A DNA stretch of 64,000 nucleotides. Source: Bacteroidota bacterium (GTDB lineage Bacteria > Bacteroidota > Bacteroidia > Cytophagales > Cytophagaceae). The notes below the pieces were generated by a model. It searched no databases, had not been told where the DNA came from, and was given only the letters and a program-made list of their open reading frames with translations. How positions within the stretch are numbered: position 1 is the first letter of the stretch; the number at the start of each line of letters is the position of its first letter. The stretch is taken from contig JAEYZG010000021.1 in assembly GCA_023428135.1 (NCBI GenBank), forward strand, positions 167,972 through 231,971. Reading direction: 5' to 3'. Of the stretch, positions 27,046 through 36,097 are shown one piece after another. Made by a program: the position numbers and the translations under genes.

Positions 27046-27930
27046 TTATTTTTTACCTGAAAGATTTCTGAACTCTGCCGGGCTTTGTCCTGTAAGCTTT
27101 CTAAAATATTTAGAGAAATAAGACTGATCCGAAAAGTTAAGCTGAAAAGCAATTTCAGACACCGTTAATTCAGAGTATATAAGTAGACGCTTTATTTCTA
27201 CAAGTAGTTTTTCATTAATAAGGTCAGTTGAGGTTCTTCCTGTTAGTTGTTTTACTGTCTCGCTTAAATGATTAGGTGTGACAGCAAGGTGTTCTGCATA
27301 ATCTTTTACAGAAAGATTATCCTGATATTTCTCTTCAATCAGCTGCTTGAATTTTTTTACAAGAAGTCTTCCCTTGTTCATTTTATCTCCTGCATTCTGA
27401 GGATAAAGTCTTTTGCAGTGAATCAGAAGGATGTCAAGCAATGCTCCAATCAGATCAGGAGAATCTTCGAAGTTTTTCTCTCTTTCTGCAATGGCTTGTA
27501 TGAAAATATCACTGAATGTCTTCATCTCTTCAGCTGTATATATATATAAGGGTGGGGATCCAGGAATCAGGGGATAAAAGAAGGGCAATTCAAGGAGTTT
27601 GTTCTGATCGTTTTTGTTGATGAGGTAAAACTCTGATGTAAAAAGAAATATATATCCTGAAATATCTTCAGAAAGGTCAAGATCGTGAATTTGTCCTGGG
27701 GATAAGAAGAAGATACTTCCGGGCTTTATTTCGTATTCAAAGAAGTCAATGGTGTGTTTTCCTGACCCTTTTGTGATAAACAGGATTTCGTAAAAGTCAT
27801 GTCTGTGAGGATATTGTACCTTGAAATCTCTGTTTTTGTCAAAAATTTCTATCTGGAAATAAGTGTGATGACCGCTTCTCTTAAAGCGGTCAATACTATA
27901 AACAGGTATAATATTTCCGAATGAATGCAT
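27046..27930 (-). CDS. AraC-family transcriptional regulator
   Basis: 294 residues from the ATG at 27930; the longer frame begins at GTG. N-terminal cupin (YPHRHDFYEILFITKGSGKH, IKPGSIFFLSPGQIHDLDL) as ligand-sensing domain. C-terminal AraC DNA-binding domain with two helix-turn-helix units: LSVKDYAEHLAVTPNHLSET and LTVSEIAFQLNFSDQSYFSK followed by YFRKLTGQSPAEFR. It probably controls its own operon or neighbours; the effector is unknown. Confidence 0.93.
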   Translation of the reverse strand: MHSFGNIIPVYSIDRFKRSGHHTYFQIEIFDKNRDFKVQYPHRHDFYEILFITKGSGKHTIDFFEYEIKPGSIFFLSPGQIHDLDLSEDISGYIFLFTSEFYLINKNDQNKLLELPFFYPLIPGSPPLYIYTAEEMKTFSDIFIQAIAEREKNFEDSPDLIGALLDILLIHCKRLYPQNAGDKMNKGRLLVKKFKQLIEEKYQDNLSVKDYAEHLAVTPNHLSETVKQLTGRTSTDLINEKLLVEIKRLLIYSELTVSEIAFQLNFSDQSYFSKYFRKLTGQSPAEFRNLSGKK

Positions 27931-28033
27931 TTGTGTCGTAGTTCTATGTTCAACTAAAACCACGCTATAATGGCATAAGTAAAGTCGAAATCAGTAGAAG
28001 GATAAAATCCTTTAGAACCTCTGAAAATGCCAA

Positions 28034-28267
28034 TTAAAGCTTCACTATGTTGTGAATATCCTGAATTCTCAGCATATTCTTGTGGATTCTTTCAGATTCA
28101 GAAGGATCAATGTCTACCTCGATCAGGCAAATAGCTAAACCAGCTTCCTGAACTCTATAGTTCAGACTGTTTACCATCATTCCTCTTTTACGGATTGGCA
28201 ATAAAATCCTGTCAATTGTTTCTGGGGTATGTTTGCACTCGATTTGCCAGCAGAAAGTCTCTTTCAT
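28034..28267 (-). CDS. Stand-alone ACT-domain protein (IlvM-like)
   Basis: 77 residues forming one ACT domain: CWQIECKHTPETIDRILLPI, RKRGMMVNSLNYRV, then LAICLIEVDI and RIHKNMLRIQDIHNIVKL. Length and pattern match the regulatory subunit type of acetolactate synthase (IlvM/IlvN), which binds branched-chain amino acids. No ilvB/ilvG or other branched-chain gene is nearby. It is divergent from hisC with a 298-base gap. A role as amino-acid sensor for an unlinked enzyme is inference. Confidence 0.75.
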   Translation of the reverse strand: MKETFCWQIECKHTPETIDRILLPIRKRGMMVNSLNYRVQEAGLAICLIEVDIDPSESERIHKNMLRIQDIHNIVKL

Positions 28268-28448
28268 CAGTTGTGTGTTAGATTTGTATAATTCTGATTA
28301 GGTCTTAAAAGTTTCCTGAATCACATTTTATTATTAAGTAAAGATATTAAGTAATCCGGTCAACGACAAATTATAGCTACGTGAATGTGCAATTTTCAAG
28401 GTAGAGATAATGTTTTCAGTGGAGGAGAAATCTTACCTAAAATATTTA

Positions 28449-28470
28449 ATTTTCGCAATTATTCGAAAAT
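28449..28470. promoter_or_regulatory. Inverted repeat upstream of hisC, possible operator
   Basis: ATTTTCG and CGAAAAT, an exact 7-base inverted repeat with 8 bases between, about 95 bases before the hisC start in the 298-base divergent gap. A related sequence CAATTTTCGTATGGAAAATT follows near 28490. Could bind a regulator of hisC or of the ACT gene; no evidence beyond symmetry. Confidence 0.3.
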
Positions 28471-28565
28471 AAAAGTGAAGGTCCATCCGCAATTTTCGTA
28501 TGGAAAATTCAATAAATGTTGCATAAAAAAGCTAATTTGCAACTCTTAATAAATTTAGTACTACT

Positions 28566-29615
28566 TTGTTCAGCTTAGATAAGCTCCTTAGGGAGAACAT
28601 AAAGAACGCCAAACCATATTCTTCAGCAAGAGACGAATATAAGGGAAAAGAAGGGATCTTTCTTGATGCCAATGAAAACCCTTATGGTTCAGCAGCAACA
28701 GGCGATTTCAACAGATATCCTGACCCACTTCAATGGGAAATAAAAGAGATTCTTTCTAATATTAAAAGGGTAGAGCCTGAGAAGATTTTCCTGGGAAATG
28801 GTAGCGATGAGCCGATTGATCTCATTATCAGAATGGTTTGCTGTCCTGGAAAAGACAATATCATCATATTACCTCCGACTTATGGTATGTATGAAGTATC
28901 TGCTGCAATTTCTGATGTGGAAATCAGGCAGGTGCCGCTTACCGAAGACTATCAATTGAGACCAGATGAGATTCTTAAAGCGGTGGATGAAAACACAAAA
29001 GTCATTTTCATCTGTTCTCCGAATAATCCGACCGGAAACATTATGAATAAAAAGGATGTGGAGAAAATTCTGAAAGGGTTTAATGGAATAGTGGTTGTTG
29101 ATGAAGCCTATATAGATTTTGCTCCTTCTTCATCTTTGCTCAGCGAACTAGATCAATTCCCAAACCTTATTGTTCTTCAGACGCTTTCCAAAGCCTGGGG
29201 GATGGCCGGCCTGAGACTGGGAATGGCATTCGCTTCTAAAGAGATCATCAGTGTTTATAATAAAATTAAATATCCTTATAATATCAACATTGCCACTCAG
29301 CAATTTGTGAAAGAGGGATTAATGAATATTCTGAACAAAGAGAAAATGGTGGCTCAGATCCTTGAACAGCGTGAGAAACTTGGTGAAGAATTGAAGAAAA
29401 TCTCGTTTGTATCAAAAGTGTACCCTTCAGATGCCAATTTTCTGCTGGTGAAAATGGATAAGGCTCCTAAGATCTTTGAATTTTTAATAGGTAATAAAAT
29501 CATTACAAGAGACAGGTCCAAAGTAAGATTGTGTGAAGACAGTATAAGAATTTCCGTTGGTACCGAAAAGGAAAACGAGGCTTTGATGAAGAAGCTCTCG
29601 GAATGGAAAGGATAA
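28566..29615 (+). CDS. hisC: Histidinol-phosphate aminotransferase
   Basis: 349 residues. PLP enzyme converting imidazole-acetol phosphate and glutamate to histidinol phosphate. Visible features: FLDANENPYG, FLGNGSDEPIDLIIRMV, CSPNNPTGN, VVDEAYIDFA, and LQTLSKAWGMAGLRLGMA with the PLP lysine in SKAW. The only start consistent with the N-terminus is TTG at 28566: an in-frame TAA lies 33 bases upstream and no ATG occurs before the conserved region. It heads the second his cluster (hisC-B-H-A-F-IE). Confidence 0.95.
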   Translation: MFSLDKLLRENIKNAKPYSSARDEYKGKEGIFLDANENPYGSAATGDFNRYPDPLQWEIKEILSNIKRVEPEKIFLGNGSDEPIDLIIRMVCCPGKDNIIILPPTYGMYEVSAAISDVEIRQVPLTEDYQLRPDEILKAVDENTKVIFICSPNNPTGNIMNKKDVEKILKGFNGIVVVDEAYIDFAPSSSLLSELDQFPNLIVLQTLSKAWGMAGLRLGMAFASKEIISVYNKIKYPYNINIATQQFVKEGLMNILNKEKMVAQILEQREKLGEELKKISFVSKVYPSDANFLLVKMDKAPKIFEFLIGNKIITRDRSKVRLCEDSIRISVGTEKENEALMKKLSEWKG

Positions 29616-29638
29616 TTAAGAGAGAGAATTAGGTTAAA

Positions 29639-30739
29639 ATGAAGAAGAAGATTTTATTCATAGACAGAGACGGAACTATTATCGTTGAGCCTCCAATTGA
29701 CAAGCAGATTGACTCTCTTGAAAAGCTTGAGTTTTTACCAAAGGCCATTACAAGTCTTTCCAGAATTGCCAATGAGATGGACTATCTCCTGGTTATGGTT
29801 ACCAATCAGGATGGACTTGGGACATCCTCTTTTCCTGAGAATACCTTTTGGCCAGCGCAGGACAAAATGGTTAAAACACTGGAAGGAGAAGGTGTTGTAT
29901 TTCATGCAGTTCATATAGACAAGTCATTTGACCATGATAACCTTCCGACAAGGAAACCCGGTACTGCAATGCTTACAGAGTATTTCGGTGAGGGATATGA
30001 TCTTTCCGAGTCCTTTGTAATCGGAGACAGACAGACGGATGTGCAGCTTGCGAAAAATCTGGGCACAAAGGCTATTTATTTTTCTTCCAATACAAATGAT
30101 GAAGCTGCTTTAAGTACTGATAACTGGGATGAAATTTATTGGTTTCTGAAAAAACAGAATAGCAGAACTGCCAGTATCAGAAGAACGACTAAGGAAACGG
30201 ATATCGAAATTTTTCTTAACCTTGACGGAACAGGAAAAACTGAAATCCATACAGGCCTTGGTTTCTTTGATCACATGCTGGATCAACTGGGCAAGCACTC
30301 AGGGGCTGACCTTAAAGTAAAGGTTGACGGGGATCTGCATATTGATGAGCATCATACCATCGAAGACACTGCTCTTGCTCTGGGTGAAGCTTACCTTAAA
30401 GCATTAGGTGATAAAAGAGGTATAGAACGTTATGGCTTCTTATTGCCTATGGATGACGTCCTTGCTCAGGTTGCCATTGATTTTTCCGGAAGAAATTGGC
30501 TGGTTTGGGATGCATCATTTAAAAGAGAAAAAATCGGCGATATGCCAACAGAAATGTTTTACCATTTCTTCAAATCTTTCTCTGATACTTCCAAAGCCAA
30601 TATCAACATTAAAGTTGAAGGAGATAACGAGCATCATAAAATAGAAGCTATATTCAAAGCCTTCGCAAAATCCATTAAAATGGCAGTGCGCAGAGATTTT
30701 AACAATAATCAGATACCTAGTACCAAGGGGATACTTTAG
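29639..30739 (+). CDS. hisB: Bifunctional histidinol-phosphatase / imidazoleglycerol-phosphate dehydratase
   Basis: 366 residues. The N-terminal HAD phosphatase has IDRDGTIIVEPP, MVTNQDGLGTS and VIGDRQTDVQLA. From about residue 175 the dehydratase follows, with GLGFFDHMLDQLGKHSGADL, HIDEHHTIEDTALALGEA and IKVEGDNEHHKIEAIFKAFA providing the His/Glu manganese ligands. This is the fused enterobacterial-type arrangement, steps 6 and 8 of the pathway, also usual in Bacteroidota. 23 bases after hisC. Confidence 0.96.
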   Translation: MKKKILFIDRDGTIIVEPPIDKQIDSLEKLEFLPKAITSLSRIANEMDYLLVMVTNQDGLGTSSFPENTFWPAQDKMVKTLEGEGVVFHAVHIDKSFDHDNLPTRKPGTAMLTEYFGEGYDLSESFVIGDRQTDVQLAKNLGTKAIYFSSNTNDEAALSTDNWDEIYWFLKKQNSRTASIRRTTKETDIEIFLNLDGTGKTEIHTGLGFFDHMLDQLGKHSGADLKVKVDGDLHIDEHHTIEDTALALGEAYLKALGDKRGIERYGFLLPMDDVLAQVAIDFSGRNWLVWDASFKREKIGDMPTEMFYHFFKSFSDTSKANINIKVEGDNEHHKIEAIFKAFAKSIKMAVRRDFNNNQIPSTKGIL

Positions 30740-30798
30740 AGCTTCAGTTTCGGACATCCTCTAAGTGGACCGGAATTGTAGACTCAAAAATCAAAAAA

Positions 30799-31380
30799 GT
30801 GAAAATTGCTATCATAAAATATAATGCAGGAAATACCCAGTCTGTAAGTTACGCGCTGAACAGGCTAGGAGTGGACCCTATTATCACAGATGAGCCGGAA
30901 TTGCTGAAAGCTGCGGATAAAGTAATTTTTCCGGGAGTTGGAGAAGCAAGTACAGCAATGACTTATCTGAAACAAAGAAATCTTGATAAGCTCATACCTG
31001 AGTTTAAGCAACCATTTCTCGGAATTTGCCTTGGACTGCAGCTGATGTGTCAGCATAGTGAAGAGAATGATGTTGAATGTCTGAAAGTATTTCCAATGAC
31101 AGTAAAGAGATTTCCTCCAAAAGACAAAGTTCCTCATATGGGATGGAATTCTATTACCAATCTGAATGATCCTTTGTTCAATGGTGTAAATGAAGGAGAG
31201 TTTGTTTACTTTGTTCATAGCTACTATGCAGAGCTGTCAGACTATACCATAGCTCAATCTGATTATATATTGCCATTCAGTGCGTCTATCCGGAAAGATA
31301 ACTTCTACGCTGTTCAGTTTCACACAGAGAAAAGCGGAAGTACCGGAGAAAAAATATTAAAAAACTTCCTTTCATTATGA
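30799..31380 (+). CDS. hisH: Imidazole glycerol phosphate synthase, glutaminase subunit
   Basis: 193 residues. Class I glutamine amidotransferase: FPGVGEAS, the nucleophile Cys in LGICLGLQLM, HMGWNSI, YFVHSYYA and QFHTEKSG (catalytic His-x-Glu). Supplies ammonia to HisF. The start is GTG at 30799 (GTGAAAATTGCT). The stop overlaps the hisA ATG by 4 bases. Confidence 0.95.
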   Translation: MKIAIIKYNAGNTQSVSYALNRLGVDPIITDEPELLKAADKVIFPGVGEASTAMTYLKQRNLDKLIPEFKQPFLGICLGLQLMCQHSEENDVECLKVFPMTVKRFPPKDKVPHMGWNSITNLNDPLFNGVNEGEFVYFVHSYYAELSDYTIAQSDYILPFSASIRKDNFYAVQFHTEKSGSTGEKILKNFLSL

Positions 31381-32096
31381 TTGAAATAATACCAGCCATT
31401 GACCTGATCGATGGAAAGTGTGTAAGACTGGTTCAGGGTGATTTTGATAAAAAAACGGAGTACCATAGCAATCCTCTTGAGGTAGCTAAAAGGTTTGAAG
31501 ATGCCGGAATAAAGAGGCTTCATGTGGTTGATCTTGATGGCGCCCGTCAGAAAAAGGTAATCAACCATAATGTTCTTGAAGAAATTTGCACCAATACTTC
31601 ATTGCATGTTGATTTTGGGGGAGGGATTCAGTCTGACGAAGATATAAAGATAGCTTTCAACGCCGGTGCTAAGCAGGTTACCGGAGGCAGCATCGCAATT
31701 AAGAATCCGGAGCTTTTCAAAAGCTGGTTGAAAAACTATGGTGGGGAAAAGATTATTCTCGGTGCTGATGTGAAAAATAAAATGATTGCTGTGAGCGGAT
31801 GGCAGGAGGTTACGGCTACTTCGTTATTTGACTTCACAGAGGAATATGCTGCTTTAGGTGCAAAGTATTTGTTCTGCACCGATGTGTCCAAAGATGGATT
31901 GCTGGCCGGTCCCTCATTTGAGTTATACAATGAGATCAGAAATAAATTTCCTAAACTTAAGCTTATTGCAAGCGGCGGAGTAACAACCATTGATGATATT
32001 GCAAAACTAAATGAAATGGGTGTTTATGCAGCTATTATTGGAAAGGCTTATTATGAAGGAAGAATAAAACTTGAAGACCTAAAGAGGTTTTTATAA
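31377..32096 (+). CDS. hisA: ProFAR isomerase (phosphoribosylformimino-AICAR-P isomerase)
   Basis: 239 residues with a TIM barrel. IIPAIDLIDGKCVRL holds the first catalytic Asp, HVDFGGGIQSDEDI the first phosphate loop, CTDVSKDGLLAGPS the second catalytic Asp, and IASGGVTTIDDI with AAIIGKAYYEGRI the second phosphate site. Opens the sugar ring by Amadori rearrangement. Start overlaps the hisH stop; 1 base before hisF. Confidence 0.96.
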   Translation: MIEIIPAIDLIDGKCVRLVQGDFDKKTEYHSNPLEVAKRFEDAGIKRLHVVDLDGARQKKVINHNVLEEICTNTSLHVDFGGGIQSDEDIKIAFNAGAKQVTGGSIAIKNPELFKSWLKNYGGEKIILGADVKNKMIAVSGWQEVTATSLFDFTEEYAALGAKYLFCTDVSKDGLLAGPSFELYNEIRNKFPKLKLIASGGVTTIDDIAKLNEMGVYAAIIGKAYYEGRIKLEDLKRFL

Positions 32097-32097
32097 G

Positions 32098-32853
32098 ATG
32101 CTTACAAAAAGAATTATTCCTTGTCTTGATGTAAAAGATGGGAAAACAGTCAAAGGCGTAAATTTTGAAAACCTCAGAGATGCCGGTGATCCGGTTGAGC
32201 TGGGACAACTTTATGCTGAGCAGGGAGCAGATGAATTGGTATTTCTGGATATTACTGCTACGCTTGAAAAAAGGAAGACTCTTGTAGAGCTGGTTAGACG
32301 CGTAGCACAGAATGTAAACATTCCATTTACTGTGGGTGGGGGTATTGCAAGTATTGAAGATGTGTCTGCTTTGCTGAATGCAGGAGCAGAAAAAGTATCT
32401 ATCAATTCTTCTGCAGTTAAAGATCCGAGCCTTATTGATAGATTAGCTTTAGAGTTTGGTAGTCAGTGTGTTGTTGTGGCTATTGATACAAAATTATATG
32501 AAAATCAGTCAAGGGTGCATACCCATGGAGGAAAGAAACCTACTGATATTGATACCTTTCTTTGGGCTAAAGAAGCTGAAAACAGAGGTGCCGGCGAAAT
32601 CCTTCTGACTTCAATGGATCATGATGGCACCAAAGCAGGTTTTGCAGATGAGTTAACTGCAAAGCTTTCATCTTCCCTTTCTATTCCGGTTATTGCTTCA
32701 GGAGGAGCCGGAACTATGGAACACTTTGTTAATATATTCACAGACGGGAAAGCAGATGCAGCGTTGGCAGCAAGTATTTTCCACTTTAAGGAAATTTCTG
32801 TACCCGAGTTGAAACAATACTTAAAAGATCACAAAATCAATGTCAGAATTTGA
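32098..32853 (+). CDS. hisF: Imidazole glycerol phosphate synthase, cyclase subunit
   Basis: 251 residues, TIM barrel paralogous to HisA. RIIPCLDVKDGKTVKGVNF carries the catalytic Asp, PFTVGGGIASIEDV the phosphate loop, LLTSMDHDGTKAGF the second Asp and VIASGGAGTMEHF the second phosphate loop. Makes imidazole glycerol phosphate and AICAR from PRFAR with ammonia from HisH. The last 14 bases overlap hisIE. Confidence 0.97.
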   Translation: MLTKRIIPCLDVKDGKTVKGVNFENLRDAGDPVELGQLYAEQGADELVFLDITATLEKRKTLVELVRRVAQNVNIPFTVGGGIASIEDVSALLNAGAEKVSINSSAVKDPSLIDRLALEFGSQCVVVAIDTKLYENQSRVHTHGGKKPTDIDTFLWAKEAENRGAGEILLTSMDHDGTKAGFADELTAKLSSSLSIPVIASGGAGTMEHFVNIFTDGKADAALAASIFHFKEISVPELKQYLKDHKINVRI

Positions 32854-33451
32854 GTTAAAGAATGTAGATTTCGAAAAGAATAATGGTCTGGTACCAGCTA
32901 TTATTCAGGACGAGGTTACGCAGAAAGTGCTTATGCTGGGTTATATGAACCAGGAAGCGCTTGATAAAACATTAAAAGAAAAGAAAGTTACTTTTTTCAG
33001 CAGAACTAAAAACAGACTTTGGACCAAAGGGGAGACCTCTGGCCATTTTTTGTATTTAAAAAGTATTGCCCTTGATTGTGATCAGGATGCTCTGTTAATT
33101 AAAGTTACCCCTGACGGCCCTACCTGTCACACCGGTACGGATACCTGCTGGAATGAAGAAAATCATGGTAAAATCTATTTTCTTCAACAGTTAAGCAATG
33201 TCATCAAAAGCAGGAAAAACAACCCTGACGAGAAGTCATATACAAGTTCATTATTTGCCAAAGGTACTAATAAAGTTGCACAAAAAGTTGGTGAAGAAGC
33301 TGTAGAGTTGGTGATAGAAGCCATGGACAATAACGATGAGTTATTTAAAAATGAAGCAGCAGATCTGCTGTTTCACCTTCTGGTACTCCTTGAACAAAAG
33401 AATATTGGACTGGACGAAGTACTGGATGTGCTCATCAAAAGGCATAAATAA
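32840..33451 (+). CDS. hisIE: Bifunctional phosphoribosyl-AMP cyclohydrolase / phosphoribosyl-ATP pyrophosphatase
   Basis: 203 residues. The N-terminal HisI part has MLGYMNQEALDKTL, FFSRTKNRLWTKGETSGHF, DCDQDALLIKV and CHTGTDTCW (zinc cysteines). The C-terminal HisE part from about 110 is helical with EKSYTSSLFAKGTNKVAQKV, GEEAVELVIEAM and EAADLLFHLLVLLE for metal binding. Catalyses steps 2 and 3. Last gene of the cluster, followed by a strong hairpin shared with pstB. Confidence 0.96.
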   Translation: MSEFELKNVDFEKNNGLVPAIIQDEVTQKVLMLGYMNQEALDKTLKEKKVTFFSRTKNRLWTKGETSGHFLYLKSIALDCDQDALLIKVTPDGPTCHTGTDTCWNEENHGKIYFLQQLSNVIKSRKNNPDEKSYTSSLFAKGTNKVAQKVGEEAVELVIEAMDNNDELFKNEAADLLFHLLVLLEQKNIGLDEVLDVLIKRHK

Positions 33452-33474
33452 AAGTCGTTATTTAATAGGAAATA

Positions 33475-33514
33475 AAAGTCCCGACAAAGATCTTGATACT
33501 TTGTCGGGACTTTT
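33475..33514. terminator. Bidirectional terminator between hisIE and pstB
   Basis: Perfect 15-base stem AAAGTCCCGACAAAG / CTTTGTCGGGACTTT with a 9-base loop, A-rich on the left and T-rich on the right, so it can serve both convergent transcripts. Confidence 0.92.
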
Positions 33515-34317
33515 TAGCTTATTATGCCTTTAATATAATCTGAAGTCCTTTTGTCTTTCGGATTTTCCAACACCTGATGGGCGGGACCATGTTCTATAAT
33601 TTCACCAAGATACATAAATATGATATAGTCTGCGATACGTATAGCCTGTCTGAGTATGTGGGTTACCATGACAATGGTATACTTGTTTTTAAATTCTACA
33701 AATTTTTCTTCAATGTGTGCACTTGAAATGGGATCCAACGCTGATGTAGGTTCGTCTCCGAGAATAATTTCCGGTTTAACTGCCAGACCTCTGGCAAGAC
33801 AAAGCCTTTGTTGTTGCCCTATAGATAGGCCAGAAGCGGGAGTATTCAGCCTGTCCTTTACTTCGTCCCATAAACTTGCCTCTTTCAGATAATATTCAAC
33901 GATTTGATTTAGTTCCGACTTTTTCCTTGTACCATGTATCCTTGGCCCATATGCTACATTGTCAAAGATTGACATGGGCAAAGGGTAAGGTCTCTGAGAT
34001 AAAAGTCCCATTTTTTTTCTGATCTTAATCACATCGGCGTGAGGGTCAAATATGTCTTCTCCATTTAACATTACTTTACCTGTAACTTTAGTACCATCAA
34101 TGGAATCAATCAAACGGTTAAAGCATTTAAGCAAAGTTGTTTTTCCGCAACCCGACGGACCGATGATTGCCGTGATTTTTTTTGCTGGTAAGGTTATGTT
34201 TATATCTTTTAGAGCTTGTCTGTCTCCATAGTATACATTTAGCCCCTCCACACAGATATTACCTTCGTCACAAACTTCAGTCATTAGCGGAATGAATATT
34301 TCAGTTGCCTTTTTCAT
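33514..34317 (-). CDS. pstB: Phosphate ABC transporter ATP-binding protein
   Basis: 267 residues from the ATG at 34317; the longer frame starts at TTG. Walker A IIGPSGCGKTTLL, Q-loop region MGLLSQRPYPLPMSIFDNVA, signature LSIGQQQRLCLARGLA, Walker B IILGDEPTSALDP and switch His in VMVTHI, all PstB-like (YGPRIHG). Energises high-affinity phosphate uptake with PstA and PstC. 12 bases after pstA. Confidence 0.96.
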   Translation of the reverse strand: MKKATEIFIPLMTEVCDEGNICVEGLNVYYGDRQALKDINITLPAKKITAIIGPSGCGKTTLLKCFNRLIDSIDGTKVTGKVMLNGEDIFDPHADVIKIRKKMGLLSQRPYPLPMSIFDNVAYGPRIHGTRKKSELNQIVEYYLKEASLWDEVKDRLNTPASGLSIGQQQRLCLARGLAVKPEIILGDEPTSALDPISSAHIEEKFVEFKNKYTIVMVTHILRQAIRIADYIIFMYLGEIIEHGPAHQVLENPKDKRTSDYIKGIIS

Positions 34318-34329
34318 CTGTCTCAAATT

Positions 34330-35184
34330 TTAAACTAAACTTTTATGTTTAGTGAATTTCTTTGTAGCTATTCGGGATAAGATACTTATAAGAAGGATAA
34401 TGACAGTCAGAACCAGTGCCGAAGCATAGGCTCTGTCTTGAACCTCAGGGATAGGAGTGCTCAACTGAAAGAAAATGGCCAGCGGCAGATTTGCTGCAGG
34501 TTGCATTAACGAAGTTGGGATTCTATCAGTAAATCCAGAAGTAAATAATACTGAAGCAGCGTCTCCGATACTTCTGCCAAAGGAGATTAAGACAGCAGTG
34601 AGTATTCCGGGTAATACCTGTTTGCTTACCACTTTTATAGATGTTTCAATTTTGGTGGCACCAAGAGAATAAGAAGCATCTATTAAGCCTTTTGGCACGG
34701 TCATTATAACTTCATCCATAGCTCTTACCATTATAGGTATAACCATTAAAGTAAGGGTAAAAATTCCTGCTAATAAAGAAGCTTTTAATCCTATCAAAAG
34801 CATGATTGCAAAACCAAATGCTCCATATACAATAGAGGGGATTCCCCATAATACGTCCAGACATAAACGGGTAAAATCTGCAAATCGGGATGTTTTGGTC
34901 CTGTATACATTCAAATAAAGGGCAACAGGCAAACTTAAAAACAACCCCAGAATTGTTGAACCTCCGGCGAGATATAAAGACCCAACAATCGCATTTAAAA
35001 TACCTCCGCCTTTTCCAAGAAAAAATCCTCCTTTTGGTGTTTGAGTGATCATTGCCCAGGATAAGGATGGCAAACCTTTCTGAAGAATGCTGTAAATTAT
35101 TAAAACCAGACTTACCAATACCAGTAAAGTCGAGGCCTTCATCAATACTTTAAAAACCCCTTCTTCCACTTTATTTATGTTCAT
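34330..35184 (-). CDS. pstA: Phosphate ABC transporter permease
   Basis: 284 residues from the ATG at 35184, leaving 4 bases after pstC; the longer frame starts at TTG inside pstC. Six hydrophobic segments. The coupling-loop motif is SLGATKIETSIKVVSKQVLP then GILTAVLISFGRSIGDAASV (EAA-type). GIPSIVYGAFGF is a conserved permease segment. Inner-membrane partner of PstC. Confidence 0.94.
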   Translation of the reverse strand: MNINKVEEGVFKVLMKASTLLVLVSLVLIIYSILQKGLPSLSWAMITQTPKGGFFLGKGGGILNAIVGSLYLAGGSTILGLFLSLPVALYLNVYRTKTSRFADFTRLCLDVLWGIPSIVYGAFGFAIMLLIGLKASLLAGIFTLTLMVIPIMVRAMDEVIMTVPKGLIDASYSLGATKIETSIKVVSKQVLPGILTAVLISFGRSIGDAASVLFTSGFTDRIPTSLMQPAANLPLAIFFQLSTPIPEVQDRAYASALVLTVIILLISILSRIATKKFTKHKSLV

Positions 35185-35188
35185 AGTC

Positions 35189-36097
35189 TTATGCAATTTT
35201 TCTTTCTATATTTTTTAGAATTCTTCTGGATATGAAATTGAAAATCAGTACGATCACAAACAGGATGAGGGATGCAAGCATTAATGCTGAATCGTATAGT
35301 GGGATAGACATCATTTCTCCGTAATTATTAGCTATTAATGCGGTAATTGGATATCCTGGATCTAAAGGACTGATAGGGATCATAATTACATTCCCTACAA
35401 CCATTAATACTGCAAGTGTCTCCCCAAAAGCTCTGGAAAGTCCCAGAACAATAGCAGAAATTACTCCTGGGGCAGCTTTTCTCAGTATTACGAGTTTTAC
35501 TGTTTGCCATTTAGTGGCTCCAACAGAAAGCGATGCGCTTTTAAGATCTTCCGGAATTGTTTCAAAAACTTCAAGAAGAACGTGAATAATGATTGGAAAA
35601 ATCATTATGGAAAGAACAATACCTCCAGTGAGAATGGTGTATCCGGAAGAAGTAGTTCCGAAAGCTGGTGCTATATAATCTCTTACCAAGGGTACTACTT
35701 CAATAATTCCCCAAATGCCGAAGATTACGGAAGGAATACCTGCCAATATATCTATTAAAGGGTTTACAAAGGCGATAACCCTTTTATCTGCATATTCCGA
35801 TAGGTATATAGCTGAGAGAAGACAAAGTGGTACTGAGATGACAACAGCAACTACAGTTACATAAAGTGTGCTAATAATAAATGGAAGGAGGCCAAACTTC
35901 ATTTTTAAAGGCTGCCATTCTGTTGAAAAGAATAAATGTCCTAATGAAGTTTCTTCTAAAATTGGCACAGATTTGTAAATAAGCCCTATTAATATCAAAA
36001 ACAGGAGTGCGATTGAAAAGTAAGTAAGACCTTTCATTGACCAGAAGCTAAGCTTCTCAATCCAGAGTCGCCTATGATATAAGTCTGTTTTTCCCAA
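35189..36097 (-). CDS. pstC: Phosphate ABC transporter permease
   Basis: 302 residues, six hydrophobic segments. Conserved GIPSVIFGIWGI and the EAA loop SVGATKWQTVKLVILRKAAP followed by GVISAIVLGLSRAFGETLAV. The start is TTG at 36097, supported by a strong Shine-Dalgarno on the minus strand (AAAGGGGGAAATC then TTG); an ATG at 36037 is the alternative and would shorten the cytoplasmic N-terminus by 20 residues. Confidence 0.94.
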   Translation of the reverse strand: MGKTDLYHRRLWIEKLSFWSMKGLTYFSIALLFLILIGLIYKSVPILEETSLGHLFFSTEWQPLKMKFGLLPFIISTLYVTVVAVVISVPLCLLSAIYLSEYADKRVIAFVNPLIDILAGIPSVIFGIWGIIEVVPLVRDYIAPAFGTTSSGYTILTGGIVLSIMIFPIIIHVLLEVFETIPEDLKSASLSVGATKWQTVKLVILRKAAPGVISAIVLGLSRAFGETLAVLMVVGNVIMIPISPLDPGYPITALIANNYGEMMSIPLYDSALMLASLILFVIVLIFNFISRRILKNIERKIA

